A program made the position numbers and the translations under genes. 38,750 nt of DNA. Source: Deltaproteobacteria bacterium. Lineage in GTDB: Bacteria; Desulfobacterota; Desulfarculia; Adiutricales; Adiutricaceae. Under the pieces are notes generated by a model, which saw only the letters and a list, made by a program, of their open reading frames with translations, had not been told where the DNA came from and searched no databases. The stretch lies in NCBI GenBank assembly GCA_031269485.1, contig JAISZC010000097.1, forward strand, positions 1 to 38,750. The letters are read 5' to 3'. This document shows positions 1 through 8,423 of this stretch, piece by piece (position 1 is the first letter of the stretch; each line of letters starts with the position of its first letter).

Positions 1-168
1 AAAGAAGCAAGCTTGGTGATTTAGGGACTAGTTAATGACGAATAAGGAAATAACACATTTTTTCAACGACACACAGGCGTATATCCAAATACCTATCAGG
101 GAGATGTCAGGCGGCACACGCTTTAAAAGGTCCTTCAACTCCGGTACAAGGAATGGTTCAGCCGTGGC

Positions 169-1287
169 GTGGCCCTCGCGCCTGAGTGCAACCGGTCCAT
201 CGTGAACGCCAGCATTCAGTGGTTTCAACACCTCCGGGAGACCGGCACATTCCACCAACTGATTGCGGTCGCATGTTCGGTGGACCACTCTGTAGACTGC
301 CCAAAATACTTCAGCAAACATGAGTTGCGATATAAACACCTTGAGCATGCCATGACTCGTGACGAAGCAAGCTCTTCGCGAGCTAGAGATAATTGCTCCA
401 CGATGTTAATGCGCATTTACCGGCTACTGGAAGACTCCCAGTTTGAATTTATGTTCGGCCCCACTTGTTATGAGTGGCCATCGATCATGCACTCTCTCGC
501 CACCTTCATGCGGGACATTCTGGGAGCTGGATGCTTAAGGGGAGCAGGACTAACTGGCACTGCTGCATGTCCGGAAGGCCAACTGCCTTTCTACGACAGG
601 CAGCGAGGCGGTTCTACTCGATCCAATGTTGTCATCATTGACTTGAGCCTCCTCGCCTCTGAAGTCCTTGAAAATGTAACCGCGCTTATTGGTCGCTTAA
701 TTCATGAATTCTTGCAGCGATTGAGCGATCCGGTGAGTGGGATCGGCCGCGGGGAGTACCCGGTCGTTATTATTCTTGAAAATGCGCATAACTATATTCG
801 AGATGGCAGAAGAACGGAGGATGATTCCATTTCGAAGCTTGTTTTCGAGCGCATCGCCCGAGAAGGCAGAAAGTATGGGTTAGGATTGGTTGTAGCTTCC
901 CAACGCCCAAGTGAATTATCCAAAACGGTTCTCTCGCAGTGCAATAGCTTCATCGTTCATCGTCTGCAGAATCCTGAAGATCTGCGCTACTTCCGGGAGA
1001 TCGTGCCCGGCATCTATGGACAGCTCCTCGATCAACTTCCAGCTCTTGCCCCTCGAAGTGCCTTGGTATTGGGAGAGTGTGTTCAAGCTCCCGCGTTGGT
1101 GGATATGCGAGAAGCCAGCCCTGTTCCAAAAAGCAAGAACCCGAAATTCTATCGAAGCTGGACCCAAGAGGAGAAGCAGCCTGATTTTGAAGCCGTATGT
1201 GAAAGATGGGAGGGCAGGCAACCTGGCTGCCCAGCTCCTGCTGATCAGCCTTATGGTGCTCCTGAGAATGGAGGCGAGGCGGAATGA
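169..1287 (+). CDS. Truncated HerA/DUF87-type ATPase (C-terminal part)
   Basis: The C-terminal half reads like a HerA/VirB4-class (DUF87) P-loop ATPase, a family of DNA-translocating motors found in genomic islands and defence loci. A Walker B-like segment [12 protein letters not shown] is followed by [30 protein letters not shown], the usual sensor and arginine-finger region. The second position of the usual EEAH is Asn here. No Walker A motif is visible, and all three frames are closed within about 35 bases of the window edge, so the copy appears N-terminally truncated or frameshifted. A short 35-205 ORF in another frame may be debris of the upstream part. The start used is GTG and is weakly supported. 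The stop overlaps the Fic gene by 4 nt (ATGA), so the two are probably co-transcribed. Base composition is less GC-rich than most of the window. Confidence 0.6.
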   Translation: MALAPECNRSIVNASIQWFQHLRETGTFHQLIAVACSVDHSVDCPKYFSKHELRYKHLEHAMTRDEASSSRARDNCSTMLMRIYRLLEDSQFEFMFGPTCYEWPSIMHSLATFMRDILGAGCLRGAGLTGTAACPEGQLPFYDRQRGGSTRSNVVIIDLSLLASEVLENVTALIGRLIHEFLQRLSDPVSGIGRGEYPVVIILENAHNYIRDGRRTEDDSISKLVFERIAREGRKYGLGLVVASQRPSELSKTVLSQCNSFIVHRLQNPEDLRYFREIVPGIYGQLLDQLPALAPRSALVLGECVQAPALVDMREASPVPKSKNPKFYRSWTQEEKQPDFEAVCERWEGRQPGCPAPADQPYGAPENGGEAE

Positions 1288-2333
1288 CCAAAAGCTTTCA
1301 TCCCACGTTCACCATCACCAACCTGATCACCGCCGGGCTGACCCGCATCGAGCGAGCCCGGGGATTCCTGGAGGCAGCGACTTTATCCGATGCCTGGATG
1401 CGGGAGATGGGCCGCCGTGCGTTGATCTTGGAAGCTCATCACACCACGCGCATCGAGGGAACGCGTCTGACCTTGGCTCAGGCCGAGCAACTCCTGGAAG
1501 GCAAGCCGGTCCCCGAGGCCGATCCCGATGATGTGCGGGAATTGCTGAACTACAAGAAAGCCTTTGAGTTCGTTTCCGAGTATCTCGAGCACGGCGGTCC
1601 GATCACGGAGGGGCTGGTTCGGGAAATCCACAAGCGGCTCGTCGAGGGTGTGCGGGGCGGAGCCGCTGCTCCCGGCGAGTATCGGAAAATCCAGAACTAC
1701 GTGGTCGACTCGACCACCGGCGAGACGGTCTGCACGCCGCCCCCGGCGCATGATGTGCCGATCGCGATGGCGGAGCTGGTGGACTGGCTAAACCAGGAGA
1801 AGGAGGTTCACCCGGTCCTGGCGAGCGGCATCTCTCAGTTCCAGTTCGTGCATATCCACCCGTTTCTGGATGGCAACGGCCGGACATCCCGGCTGCTCTC
1901 CACCTTGCACCTCTACCGAGCCGGGTACGACTTCAAGCGGCTGTTTACGATCAGCGAATACTACGACCGGGACCGGCCGGCATTCTATCGGGCTATCCAG
2001 AGCGTCCGCGAGCACGGCATGGACATGACCGGCTGGCTGGAATATTTCGTCGAGGGGTTGACTACCCAGCTTACCGAAGTCAGAGAGCGCGGCGAGCAGG
2101 CCATCCGCCGGGATGCGCTCATCAAGGAGCACAGACTTTCGGCTCGCCAGGCCAAAGCGCTCGGCCACATTCTGGAACACAGCAGTCTGACCATCCAGGC
2201 TTTTGAGGACTACTTTCCCGAGGGCAACCGCCGCTCTCTGCAACGCGACCTGAAGGCCATGGTGGATATGGGGCTGTTGGTTTCGGAGGGATCGACCAAC
2301 AAGCTCGTTTACCGGATGAAGGGGACGGGGTGA
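1284..2333 (+). CDS. Fic-domain protein (AMP-transferase family) with C-terminal winged helix
   Basis: Fic enzymes usually transfer AMP from ATP to a hydroxyl side chain of a target protein. The active-site loop [12 protein letters not shown] matches HPFx(D/E)GNGRxxR, with the catalytic His present. Near residue 55 the N-terminal part carries TTRIEG, which fits the (S/T)xxxE(G/N) inhibitory-helix signature. This would therefore be a self-inhibited class II Fic protein of about 349 residues. The last 80 residues (from about [14 protein letters not shown]) look like a winged helix-turn-helix, common in stand-alone Fic proteins. Translation is coupled to the HerA-like fragment by a 4-nt overlap. 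Known class II relatives act in signalling, toxin-antitoxin or defence contexts; the target here cannot be told. The end of the gene runs straight into short TTGCGACA repeats. Confidence 0.9.
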   Translation: MTKSFHPTFTITNLITAGLTRIERARGFLEAATLSDAWMREMGRRALILEAHHTTRIEGTRLTLAQAEQLLEGKPVPEADPDDVRELLNYKKAFEFVSEYLEHGGPITEGLVREIHKRLVEGVRGGAAAPGEYRKIQNYVVDSTTGETVCTPPPAHDVPIAMAELVDWLNQEKEVHPVLASGISQFQFVHIHPFLDGNGRTSRLLSTLHLYRAGYDFKRLFTISEYYDRDRPAFYRAIQSVREHGMDMTGWLEYFVEGLTTQLTEVRERGEQAIRRDALIKEHRLSARQAKALGHILEHSSLTIQAFEDYFPEGNRRSLQRDLKAMVDMGLLVSEGSTNKLVYRMKGTG

Positions 2334-2336
2334 ACT

Positions 2337-2389
2337 CGCGACAATCTTGCGACACAACTTGCGACAAACTCACGACTCGACTTGCGACA
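2337..2389 (+). repeat. Short direct repeats (TTGCGACA) just after the Fic gene
   Basis: Three exact copies of TTGCGACA occur at 2347, 2359 and 2382, and a near copy (CTCGCGACA) at 2335. They begin immediately after the Fic stop codon. Read one frame over, the stretch encodes a Cys-Asp/Leu-Ala-Thr-like repeat (RQSCDTTCDKLTTRLATS). This suggests the repeats could once have been the coding tail of the Fic protein before a frameshift. Confidence 0.6.
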
Positions 2390-2579
2390 TCCGCATTGGG
2401 TAGAGTAATTGGAAATCGAGTTTGACGCCGCTTCCGGTCCGCCGGGAACGGCCTGCTCTTTGATAACTCGTGATATAATAAGGGCTTAGTGACATGAAGC
2501 GTAATAGAGAATGGTTATGAAGAGGGTTGCACACGGAGAAACAGCGGCATTTGGTTCTCCATCGACGCCATGGTCCCCT

Positions 2580-2608
2580 AAAAACCCTGGAAAATCCAGG
2601 GTTTTTTG
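2580..2608 (+). terminator. Rho-independent terminator
   Basis: A perfect stem AAAACCCTGG / CCAGGGTTTT encloses a 5-base AAAAT loop and runs into a T tract. The flanking A and T runs let it work in either direction. It lies about 250 bases after the Fic gene and is the first clear terminator after the HerA-Fic pair. Confidence 0.7.
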
Positions 2609-3415
2609 TTTCTGGTTTCACCCTGAAGACCATTGTTGCCTTGACCGCGCAGCTTGAAAGCGCCGATAATGGCCGGCCTCCAATTGCCTTAAGGTCAGAT
2701 GGATTTTCGGGCAAAGCCTCCACGGTCCGCCGGACGGCCAAATTCCCCGGAAAGCCTACCCTGACCGTCGGGCGCCAGACGCAACCGCTCCCCCTTGGCG
2801 ACGAGGAACGGAAATCATTGAGGCCATCAGACGCAAAGGGTTCCGCAAGGCGCTGGTCGTGGGCCGAACTGGAATCATGATTGGGCAGAACCAAGGAAAA
2901 CCGTTACGATAGGCGGCTGAACAGGCGGGGGTTTCAGCCGCATAGGCGAAGTCCTTTCGGGAGCGAGGGGTGGTCGGGCTGCCGGACAGGCCCCGGTCGG
3001 GCCGGCCTAAAGTGTTTGGGGCTTCTATCCAAGCCATGGTTAAGGCCACCCTTGAAAGCGAACATAATCCTAGAAATTAAGAATATTGACAGGCTTATCA
3101 GAGTATATTGTGGTGAAAAAGAATATTTGGATAGACCAAATAATGCCGGGATAATAGGCATCAAAACTGCCCTATTCCGTCCTGACCCAGGTTTTTGCAG
3201 CTTGATCAAAGACAGACGGACTGGAAATTGACGCGTGACTGGACGCCGTCGCCTCAGGATGCCGCCGGCTTGAAGGCAAGGGTTGGTGCAAAAAACCCGG
3301 TCAAGGCCAAAATCGCCAAACTTTGACGCCCGTTATCAAGGGTTTAGTTTAGTCGTCAAGCTGAGAATGGGGTTTTGGCGCATCGATCAGACTTGGTCTG
3401 CGGCGAGAGCGAGGA
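2609..3415. other. Gene-free stretch with a possible coding remnant
   Basis: No convincing gene is visible; the listed ORFs on both strands shadow each other. Around 2805-2910, plus strand, one frame reads TEIIEAIRRKGFRKALVV and then stops. This faintly resembles the N-terminal Rossmann part of iron-containing alcohol dehydrogenases, but it is too short to call. Bases 3050-3190 are clearly AT-rich against GC-rich flanks. The right end carries one copy of a dispersed repeat described separately. Confidence 0.4.
3361..3390 (+). repeat. Dispersed repeat copy A
   Basis: The 30-nt core, from CTGAGAATGGGG to TCGATCAG, recurs on the minus strand at 20482-20511 with only a few differences. Similarity continues weakly outward to about 39 nt. 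Both copies lie just beyond the 3' end of a minus-strand gene. Confidence 0.5.
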
Positions 3416-3790
3416 TCAGGCGTCGTCCCGGGCGGGGGCTTCCAGCGAGGTCTCGGCGCCAGGGGCCAAGGCCGCCGCAGATTCGGCGTCTTGAGATCCG
3501 CTCAGGGCGGAGGCGGGTTCCGAGGCGTCATGAAGACCGTTGAGCTTCTCTTGATAGGCCAAGGCCTCGGCTTGGTAGCGGTTGGCCTCGTCGGGGGAAG
3601 AAAAATCCAAAAAGGCCGTCTTGCGATCCATGCGTTCTTCCCAGCCGAAATAGGCCAAAACTCCGCCCACGGCGATGACGGCCAAGGGCAGAAGGGCCTT
3701 GAAGACGATGACAAAATATTCAAACCAGCCGACAAACAGCGCCAGTCCGCCGACGATCATCAAAGCTCCGATTATAAGGAGCAACGGCAT
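3416..3790 (-). CDS. Small membrane protein, two N-terminal helices
   Basis: This protein of about 124 residues has two hydrophobic stretches, LLLIIGALMIVGGLALFVGWF and ALLPLAVIAVGGVLAYFGW. They are followed by a charged soluble tail that ends in an Ala/Glu/Ser-rich, probably disordered stretch. The ORF track starts at 3805, but the strand reads GGAGG-CTTT-ATG between the first and second possible ATG. The ribosome binding site therefore fits the second ATG (MPLLLII), which I use. AT-rich promoter-like DNA lies just upstream. I do not recognise a family. The hairpin topology with a cytoplasmic tail would suit a small inner-membrane accessory protein. Confidence 0.7.
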   Translation of the reverse strand: MPLLLIIGALMIVGGLALFVGWFEYFVIVFKALLPLAVIAVGGVLAYFGWEERMDRKTAFLDFSSPDEANRYQAEALAYQEKLNGLHDASEPASALSGSQDAESAAALAPGAETSLEAPARDDA

Positions 3791-3941
3791 AAAGCCTCCG
3801 TGCATAAAATATAATCAGCTAAAAAAATGGAGGGATGGAGTTCGGCACGCGTCTTGAGCGTCGGCCGGCCTGAAGGCCGCACGAACGACAGGGCGAGGCC
3901 GAACGAGGAGTCAAGCCCCCAGAGCAAAAAGGGTCAGGCTG

Positions 3942-4175
3942 TCAGGGCCGCTGGCCGCAATCGGTGCAGACGCCGTCGTCGCCGATGATGCCGATGCAGC
4001 TCTCGTCGGAGCACAACTGCCTTTTGGTTTTTTTTTGGCCTTGGGCGTTGCGTCTCGTCGTCAAGTCCTGGCCGCAATGCGGACAAAACTTGGCCCACAG
4101 GGGAGCTTGCTGGTCGCACTTGGAACATGCGTCGCTGGGAGTGACCGCGCCGCATTGTTGGCAAACTAAGTCCAT
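3942..4175 (-). CDS. Small zinc-ribbon protein
   Basis: This 77-residue protein starts MDLVCQQCGA and has repeated CxxC knuckles: CQQC, CSKC, CPHC, a Cys pair around residues 55-60, and CTDC at the end. The spacing suggests two zinc ribbons of the kind found in many small bacterial regulators or nucleic-acid-binding adaptors. The ORF track gives a 320-residue frame, but everything upstream of this Met is Arg/Pro-rich shadow of the spacer, so I take the ATG at 4175. The SD is weak (AGAGA). It follows the membrane protein gene on the chromosome but precedes it in transcription. The function is unknown. Confidence 0.7.
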   Translation of the reverse strand: MDLVCQQCGAVTPSDACSKCDQQAPLWAKFCPHCGQDLTTRRNAQGQKKTKRQLCSDESCIGIIGDDGVCTDCGQRP

Positions 4176-5062
4176 AATATTCTCTGCGCGTCGTTGGACC
4201 GGCAGTGACCGTTGGGCGGTCCGTGGGTCAGCAGGCAGGACCAGCCTGGGACGGGCCGGCGCGTCCGGGCGCCGACGCGAGCGTCGGCGGCGGAGCTGGG
4301 CCATGAAAGCGCGGGCGACCGCCTGCGGCGGCCTCAAAGCCGAACGCTGGCTCGTAGCCGGTCCGCCGCAAGCGCGCTGCGCGTCGACGAGCTCAAGCTG
4401 GTTGCCCGGCGTTGATCTGCCCCCATTATAACATAGGGCGCCTTGAGGTTCCAGAGGCGATCTTGGCCGGTCGCCGTCAAAGTCGGCAGCTTGGACGCCA
4501 GGCGTCGCGCCGAGCGCGAGATCCGGCGCGGCCGGCCGGAACCGGACCAAGCGGCCGCGTCCGCCTTTTTCGCGTTTTATTTCCGCGTGACGTTTTTTTG
4601 GCTTTTTGAGGCCCGGCGCAGGCGGACGCCAGCGAGCTTTTGCTCCGCCGCCTTGCGCCTTGCGCGTCGCCGGACGCGGGCTTCGGCGTTCCGCCGAGCG
4701 GCGGCGGCTTGCGTGGCCGCCGACGAGCGACGTTCCGGAAAACGGAGCGCAAAAGGCGGCTGTGGGGCGTCTGGTCGTTCGCTTCGGCGGAGGCGAGACG
4801 TGACGGTCTTGCGGCTCTGGCCGGGAAGACGGCAGTTGGCGGCTGGGGCCGCGACTGTTCGGCCGCGGGGCGCGGCCCTGGAGGCCGACCTGAGCGCCCC
4901 GCAAGAGCCGTTTTCCGGACCTGCACGGTCGTCAGGGAGGCTGCCGGGTCACGGACCGTCGCTGGCGAGGCCATGATGTTCGCGCCCTTGGCAGGAGCAA
5001 GGATTGGTTCGCTGGTCCTGCTCGGCGGCGCGTCGCCGGCGAAATGAAAGAGCTCGGCCGCT

Positions 5063-5124
5063 TGAGCTTGAGCTCGAGCCGAGCTCGAGCCGAGTTTGAG
5101 TCTGGGCTCGATCGCAGCTCGATC
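5063..5124 (+). repeat. GAGCTCGAGCC repeat block ahead of a promoter
   Basis: The 11-bp unit GAGCTCGAGCC occurs twice in tandem at 5070-5091. It is flanked by diverged copies (TTGAGCTTGAG, GAGTTTGAGTC, GGGCTCGATC, CAGCTCGATC). The units are largely self-complementary and end directly at the -35 box of the promoter at 5125. They could be a regulator-binding array or a slippage product. Confidence 0.5.
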
Positions 5125-5153
5125 TTGACCTCGGGGCAGATAAGGGATATATT
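5125..5153 (+). promoter_or_regulatory. Sigma70-type promoter for the 5282 operon
   Basis: TTGACC and TATATT are separated by exactly 17 bases. The next gene downstream starts at 5282, leaving a leader of roughly 120 bases. The promoter would drive the small conserved gene and the HDOD gene, and possibly lspA. Confidence 0.55.
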
Positions 5154-5281
5154 TTCCAAACAAGAGTGGGAAGAGCAACGCGTGGAATTCGCCTCTGACT
5201 TGACGCCGCGCGCCATTTCTTCCAGCGTCTGGCGGCCTTCATGCCGCGCTTCGTCCCTCTCCGACGCCCTGGAAGGCTCGA

Positions 5282-5707
5282 GTGAAACGCATCCCCACCG
5301 ACAAGGCCGCGCCGGGCCAGATATTGGCCGAAAAGCTGACTCGCAACGACGGGGTGCTCTTGGCCAGCCAGGGCGCCGAGATCACCGAAGGCCTCCTGCG
5401 CATGCTGGCCCGCCTCAACGTCGAGACCATCGTGATCGAAGAGGAGGAGTCCCGCACGGAAGAAGAGGTGCTGGACGAATTCCGGCGGTTCAAAGACGAG
5501 CTCGACGCCCGCTTCGTCCGCGTCGCGGATCAGCCGATCCTGCAGGCCCTGAAGAAGACGTTGTTCTATTTGGCCGAAAAGGAAAGAGACGAGACCTTGG
5601 CCGTCATCAACAACCCCGCCTCCGACGAAGTCCAAGCCGATTCGGCGCCGTCGGCCGCCCCGTCGAGCCAGCCGGCCGATGCAGCCCCAGCCAGCCATAC
5701 AAGATAG
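5282..5707 (+). CDS. Small protein resembling the N-terminal domain of HD-GYP proteins
   Basis: Residues 1-55 read ...PGQILAEKLTRNDGVLLASQGAEITEGLLRMLARLNVETIVIEEEE. This resembles the small beta-rich domain that precedes HD-GYP phosphodiesterase domains (GxxLAEDV..DGxLLxxxGxxLTxxxIxxLxxxGVxxVxV). There is no HD domain in this chain. Residues 60-110 are helical and charged, and the tail is Ala/Ser/Pro-rich. It starts with GTG, with GGAAGG five bases upstream. Its 3' end overlaps the HDOD gene by 29 nt, so the two are probably produced together. They may form a split equivalent of a sensor plus HDOD protein. The function is inferred from this pairing only. Confidence 0.75.
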   Translation: MKRIPTDKAAPGQILAEKLTRNDGVLLASQGAEITEGLLRMLARLNVETIVIEEEESRTEEEVLDEFRRFKDELDARFVRVADQPILQALKKTLFYLAEKERDETLAVINNPASDEVQADSAPSAAPSSQPADAAPASHTR

Positions 5708-6533
5708 GGTCCAGGCCAAGCGGGAGGTGCGGCGAATCAAGAATTTGCCCACCGTGCCGGGCATAGTGGCCAAAATTTCCCGCATGGTCGAAAACCCCGA
5801 GACCAGCGCCGCCGAAGTGGGCCGTCTCATCGCCCAAGATCAGGTCTTGTCGGCCAAGGTCTTGCGGATGGCCAACAGCGCCTTCTTCGGGATGTCGCGC
5901 AAAATAAGCTCCATCTCCCAAGCCCTGGTCATCCTCGGCTTTGAGGTGGTCAAGGGCCTGGTGCTGACCAGCAGCGTCTTCGACATGATCCAAAAGTCAA
6001 TGGCCGGGCTGTGGGAGCACTCCATCGGCTGCGCGGCCGCCTCCGGGGCGGTGGCGACTCTGCTGGGCCGCGACGACGCCGAAGAAATCCTGGTGGCCGG
6101 GCTGCTCCACGATTTGGGCAAGGTGGTGCTGGCCCTCAACTTGCCCGAAGAGATGAGCTTGGTCAAGGCGAAGGTCAGCTCGGGCGACATTCTTTTCTAC
6201 GAGGCCGAAAATCAGGTCCTCGATTTCGATCACAGCGAGCTGGGCCAGTGGCTGGCCGAGCACTGGAATCTCCCGGAGAGCCTGGCCGAGCCCATGCGTC
6301 TGCACCACCGCCCCGAAAAGGCCGTGGTCAAGCCCGAATGCACGGCCATCGTCCACATCGCCGACGTGATCATCAGGGCCAAGGGCTTCGGCAACGCCGG
6401 CGACGCGCTCGTTCCGCCCATCTCGGCGTCCGCCTGGGAGATGCTGGGCTTGCGCAAGACCGACTTTTTGCCCATATTGGAAATTTTGGAGCCCAAGCTG
6501 TCGAGCCTGCGCGACATCACGTCAATCAATTAA
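5679..6533 (+). CDS. HDOD-domain signalling protein
   Basis: This 284-residue protein consists almost wholly of an HDOD domain (residues about 17-215). Markers are IKNLPTVPGIVAKISRMV, DQVLSAKVLRMANSAFFG, ISQALVILGFEVVKGLVL and the HD-like helix GLLHDLGKVVLALNLP. HDOD proteins lack the full catalytic set of HD-GYP enzymes. They act as non-catalytic scaffolds in bacterial regulation, often near chemotaxis, motility or c-di-GMP genes. The ATG used overlaps the upstream gene and has no clear SD. A GTG at 5727 directly follows GGGAG and would trim 16 residues outside the domain, so the start is uncertain. lspA follows after 24 nt. Confidence 0.88.
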   Translation: MQPQPAIQDRVQAKREVRRIKNLPTVPGIVAKISRMVENPETSAAEVGRLIAQDQVLSAKVLRMANSAFFGMSRKISSISQALVILGFEVVKGLVLTSSVFDMIQKSMAGLWEHSIGCAAASGAVATLLGRDDAEEILVAGLLHDLGKVVLALNLPEEMSLVKAKVSSGDILFYEAENQVLDFDHSELGQWLAEHWNLPESLAEPMRLHHRPEKAVVKPECTAIVHIADVIIRAKGFGNAGDALVPPISASAWEMLGLRKTDFLPILEILEPKLSSLRDITSIN

Positions 6534-6557
6534 CGTCCGGCCCATGACCCTCGCATC

Positions 6558-7085
6558 ATGAACTTCGGCAAATACCTTTGGACTTCCGCGACGGCGCTGG
6601 CGGCGACGGCCTTGGACTTGAGCGCCAAGCGGCTGGCCCTCGACAATCTGACGCCTTACGAAGTCGAGCCGGTCGCCGCCTTCTTCAACTTGACTTTGGT
6701 CTTCAACCGCGGCGCGGCCTTCAGCCTGCTGTCCGGCGAAGGCCCTCGGCAAGGCCTTATGATGGCCTTGCTGGCCTTGGCGGCCCTGGCGCCCGTCGTC
6801 TGGCTTCTTCGGCAGGCCAAGCCGAGCGATCGCCTGCTGCTGAGCGGCCTGGGCCTCATCGTCGGCGGGGCTTTGGGCAACATTCACGACCGCCTGCGTT
6901 GGAACGCGGTGATCGACTTCTTGGATTTCCATTGGGGCGAGCGCCACTGGCCGGCTTTCAACCTGGCCGACGTCGTGATCTGCGTGGGCGTGGGCCTGCT
7001 GGCCGTCTCCATCCTCGGAGGTGGCGGGCGGGCGAGTTCCAACAAGCCGCAGACGAGCTCCAAAAAGCCGCGGAACAGACTCTGA
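6558..7085 (+). CDS. lspA: Lipoprotein signal peptidase II
   Basis: An inner-membrane aspartyl protease that removes the signal peptide from diacylglyceryl-modified prolipoproteins. At about 175 residues the length is usual. Four hydrophobic segments are visible. The family signatures are present: FNRGAAFSLLSG, GGALGNIHDRLRWNAVIDFLDF with the first catalytic Asp, and FNLADVVICVGVGLL with the second. The tail is Lys/Ser-rich. It follows the HDOD gene closely. The lipoprotein encoded at 12359 would be one of its substrates. Confidence 0.95.
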   Translation: MNFGKYLWTSATALAATALDLSAKRLALDNLTPYEVEPVAAFFNLTLVFNRGAAFSLLSGEGPRQGLMMALLALAALAPVVWLLRQAKPSDRLLLSGLGLIVGGALGNIHDRLRWNAVIDFLDFHWGERHWPAFNLADVVICVGVGLLAVSILGGGGRASSNKPQTSSKKPRNRL

Positions 7086-7261
7086 CGTCCGCCCTGGACC
7101 GCGAGGACTCCGCGCAGCCCTCTGGTCCCGGTTCTGCGGGGGCGCCCGCCCCTCCACGAGCCGGCGCGGCCCGCCCGGCCGTCGAGACGTTCAGGGCCCT
7201 CGGGCGGCTCCTCGAAACCCCACAACCAACCTCGACCAACGTCGCGGGTTTCCTTGGCTTG

Positions 7262-8374
7262 GTGGCCGTGGCCTTAATTCTGATAGCCGAATCCAATCTG
7301 CCGGCCGCCGATTATGCGGCCTCCACTCTGATCAAAGCCGGGTTCGAGACTCGCGTCGTGGACGGCCAAGCCGAGGCTTTGGCCGTGTATCAAGAAAGGC
7401 GGCCGGATCTGGTTTTGGCCGATTTTTTCTTGGCCGAAGGCGACGGCCTGGCCCTGTTGCAGGCCCTCAAGCGCGTCGCCCCCGACGCCCTGGCCGTGAT
7501 GACCACCGGACTAGGCAGCGAAAGGCTGGTCCGCGAGGCCTTCATGGCCGGGGCCGACGACTACGTCGTCAAGGACGCCTCCTATTACCGGGACTTGCCC
7601 GCGATGGCCGCCGCCATTTTGGACAAGCGGGCCCAGGCCGTCAGGCGGCGGTCGGCCGAACATCTCAGGGAGCGCCTGGACGCCCAGCGCGAGCTGGCCG
7701 GCTGGCTGGACCACAACTTTCGAAACATCCTCTCGGCCGTGGCTGGCTCGCTGAGCCTCATCAACTTCGACCAGCCGGCCCAGAGCCAGGACAAGCGCCG
7801 CGAGTACCTCGCCGACGGCCTCGCCAGCCTCCGCGAAGCGCTCAAGCTCGTCGAGGGCTTGGGCCGCATGAACAGCCAGGGCAGCGCCGAGGACGTGAGA
7901 ACCGTCAACGTCGCCGCCTCGCTCGACCAGGCTTGGGGCGAGGTCATCGAACAGCTCAAGCGGGCGCCGGAATCCTCGGCCGCGTCGCTTGACGAGGTCG
8001 TCTTCGTCAACGCCGCTCGCCGTCTGCCGCCTTTGCGGCTGGTCAGCCAAGACCTGCTGACCATTTCGGAGATTTTGCTGAAAAACGCCGTCGAGGCCGC
8101 CCGCCAAAGCGCCGAGCCGATGGTGACGGCCGCGGGGGAGCTGGAGGACGGTCATTTCGTGTTGACTGTCAAGGACAACGGCCCTGGCATGGACGAAAAA
8201 GTCGCCCGGCACGCCTTCGAGCCTCTTTTCTCCACCAAGGGGCAAGTCGGCGTGGGCCTGTCGCTGACCACGGTCAAGGCCTTGGCGGCGCGTCATCATG
8301 GCGAGGCTTCCATCGAGTCGACGCCCGGACGCGGCGCCGTCGTCCGGGTCAGCTGGCGACTCGGCCCGAACTGA
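7262..8374 (+). CDS. Receiver domain - histidine kinase (hybrid sensor)
   Basis: A soluble protein of about 370 residues. The N-terminal receiver domain (1-115) keeps the phosphoacceptor Asp (LVLADFFLAEGDG), the Thr (MTTGLG) and the Lys (YVVKDAS). The usual acidic pair at the first strand is LIAESN, so one acidic residue is replaced. A dimerisation helix follows with H-box LDHNFRNILSAVAG (about residue 152). The ATPase domain has N-box EILLKNAVEAA, G1 DNGPGMDE and G2 GVGLSLTTVKALA. There is no membrane segment. The ORF track runs back to 6578 through lspA, which is implausible. I take GTG at 7262, just ahead of the receiver; TTG 7259 or GTG 7268 are also possible. No dedicated response regulator is adjacent. 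Confidence 0.85.
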   Translation: MAVALILIAESNLPAADYAASTLIKAGFETRVVDGQAEALAVYQERRPDLVLADFFLAEGDGLALLQALKRVAPDALAVMTTGLGSERLVREAFMAGADDYVVKDASYYRDLPAMAAAILDKRAQAVRRRSAEHLRERLDAQRELAGWLDHNFRNILSAVAGSLSLINFDQPAQSQDKRREYLADGLASLREALKLVEGLGRMNSQGSAEDVRTVNVAASLDQAWGEVIEQLKRAPESSAASLDEVVFVNAARRLPPLRLVSQDLLTISEILLKNAVEAARQSAEPMVTAAGELEDGHFVLTVKDNGPGMDEKVARHAFEPLFSTKGQVGVGLSLTTVKALAARHHGEASIESTPGRGAVVRVSWRLGPN

Positions 8375-8423
8375 CGGACGGCGGCGCGGCCCTCGAGCCG
8401 CGCGAAAATGCGGAGGTCCAGGC

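Larger units (their letters stand above)
4176..5281. other. Long GC-rich spacer without a convincing gene
   Basis: ORFs fill both strands, but they are Arg/Ala/Pro-rich, mutually overlapping and without recognisable motifs, as expected of GC-rich non-coding DNA. No RNA gene was recognised. The right end contains a repeat block and a promoter listed separately. Confidence 0.5.

Noticed and set aside
2527-2880. 117-residue plus ORF
   Set aside because: It reads through the terminator hairpin and shows no motif.
3086-3109. TTGACA followed by TATATT as a promoter
   Set aside because: The spacer is only 12 bases, too short for sigma70.
4443-4976. 177-residue plus ORF and 233-residue minus ORF in the 4.2-5.3 kb spacer
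   Set aside because: They overlap each other in low-complexity GC-rich DNA with no start signals or motifs.
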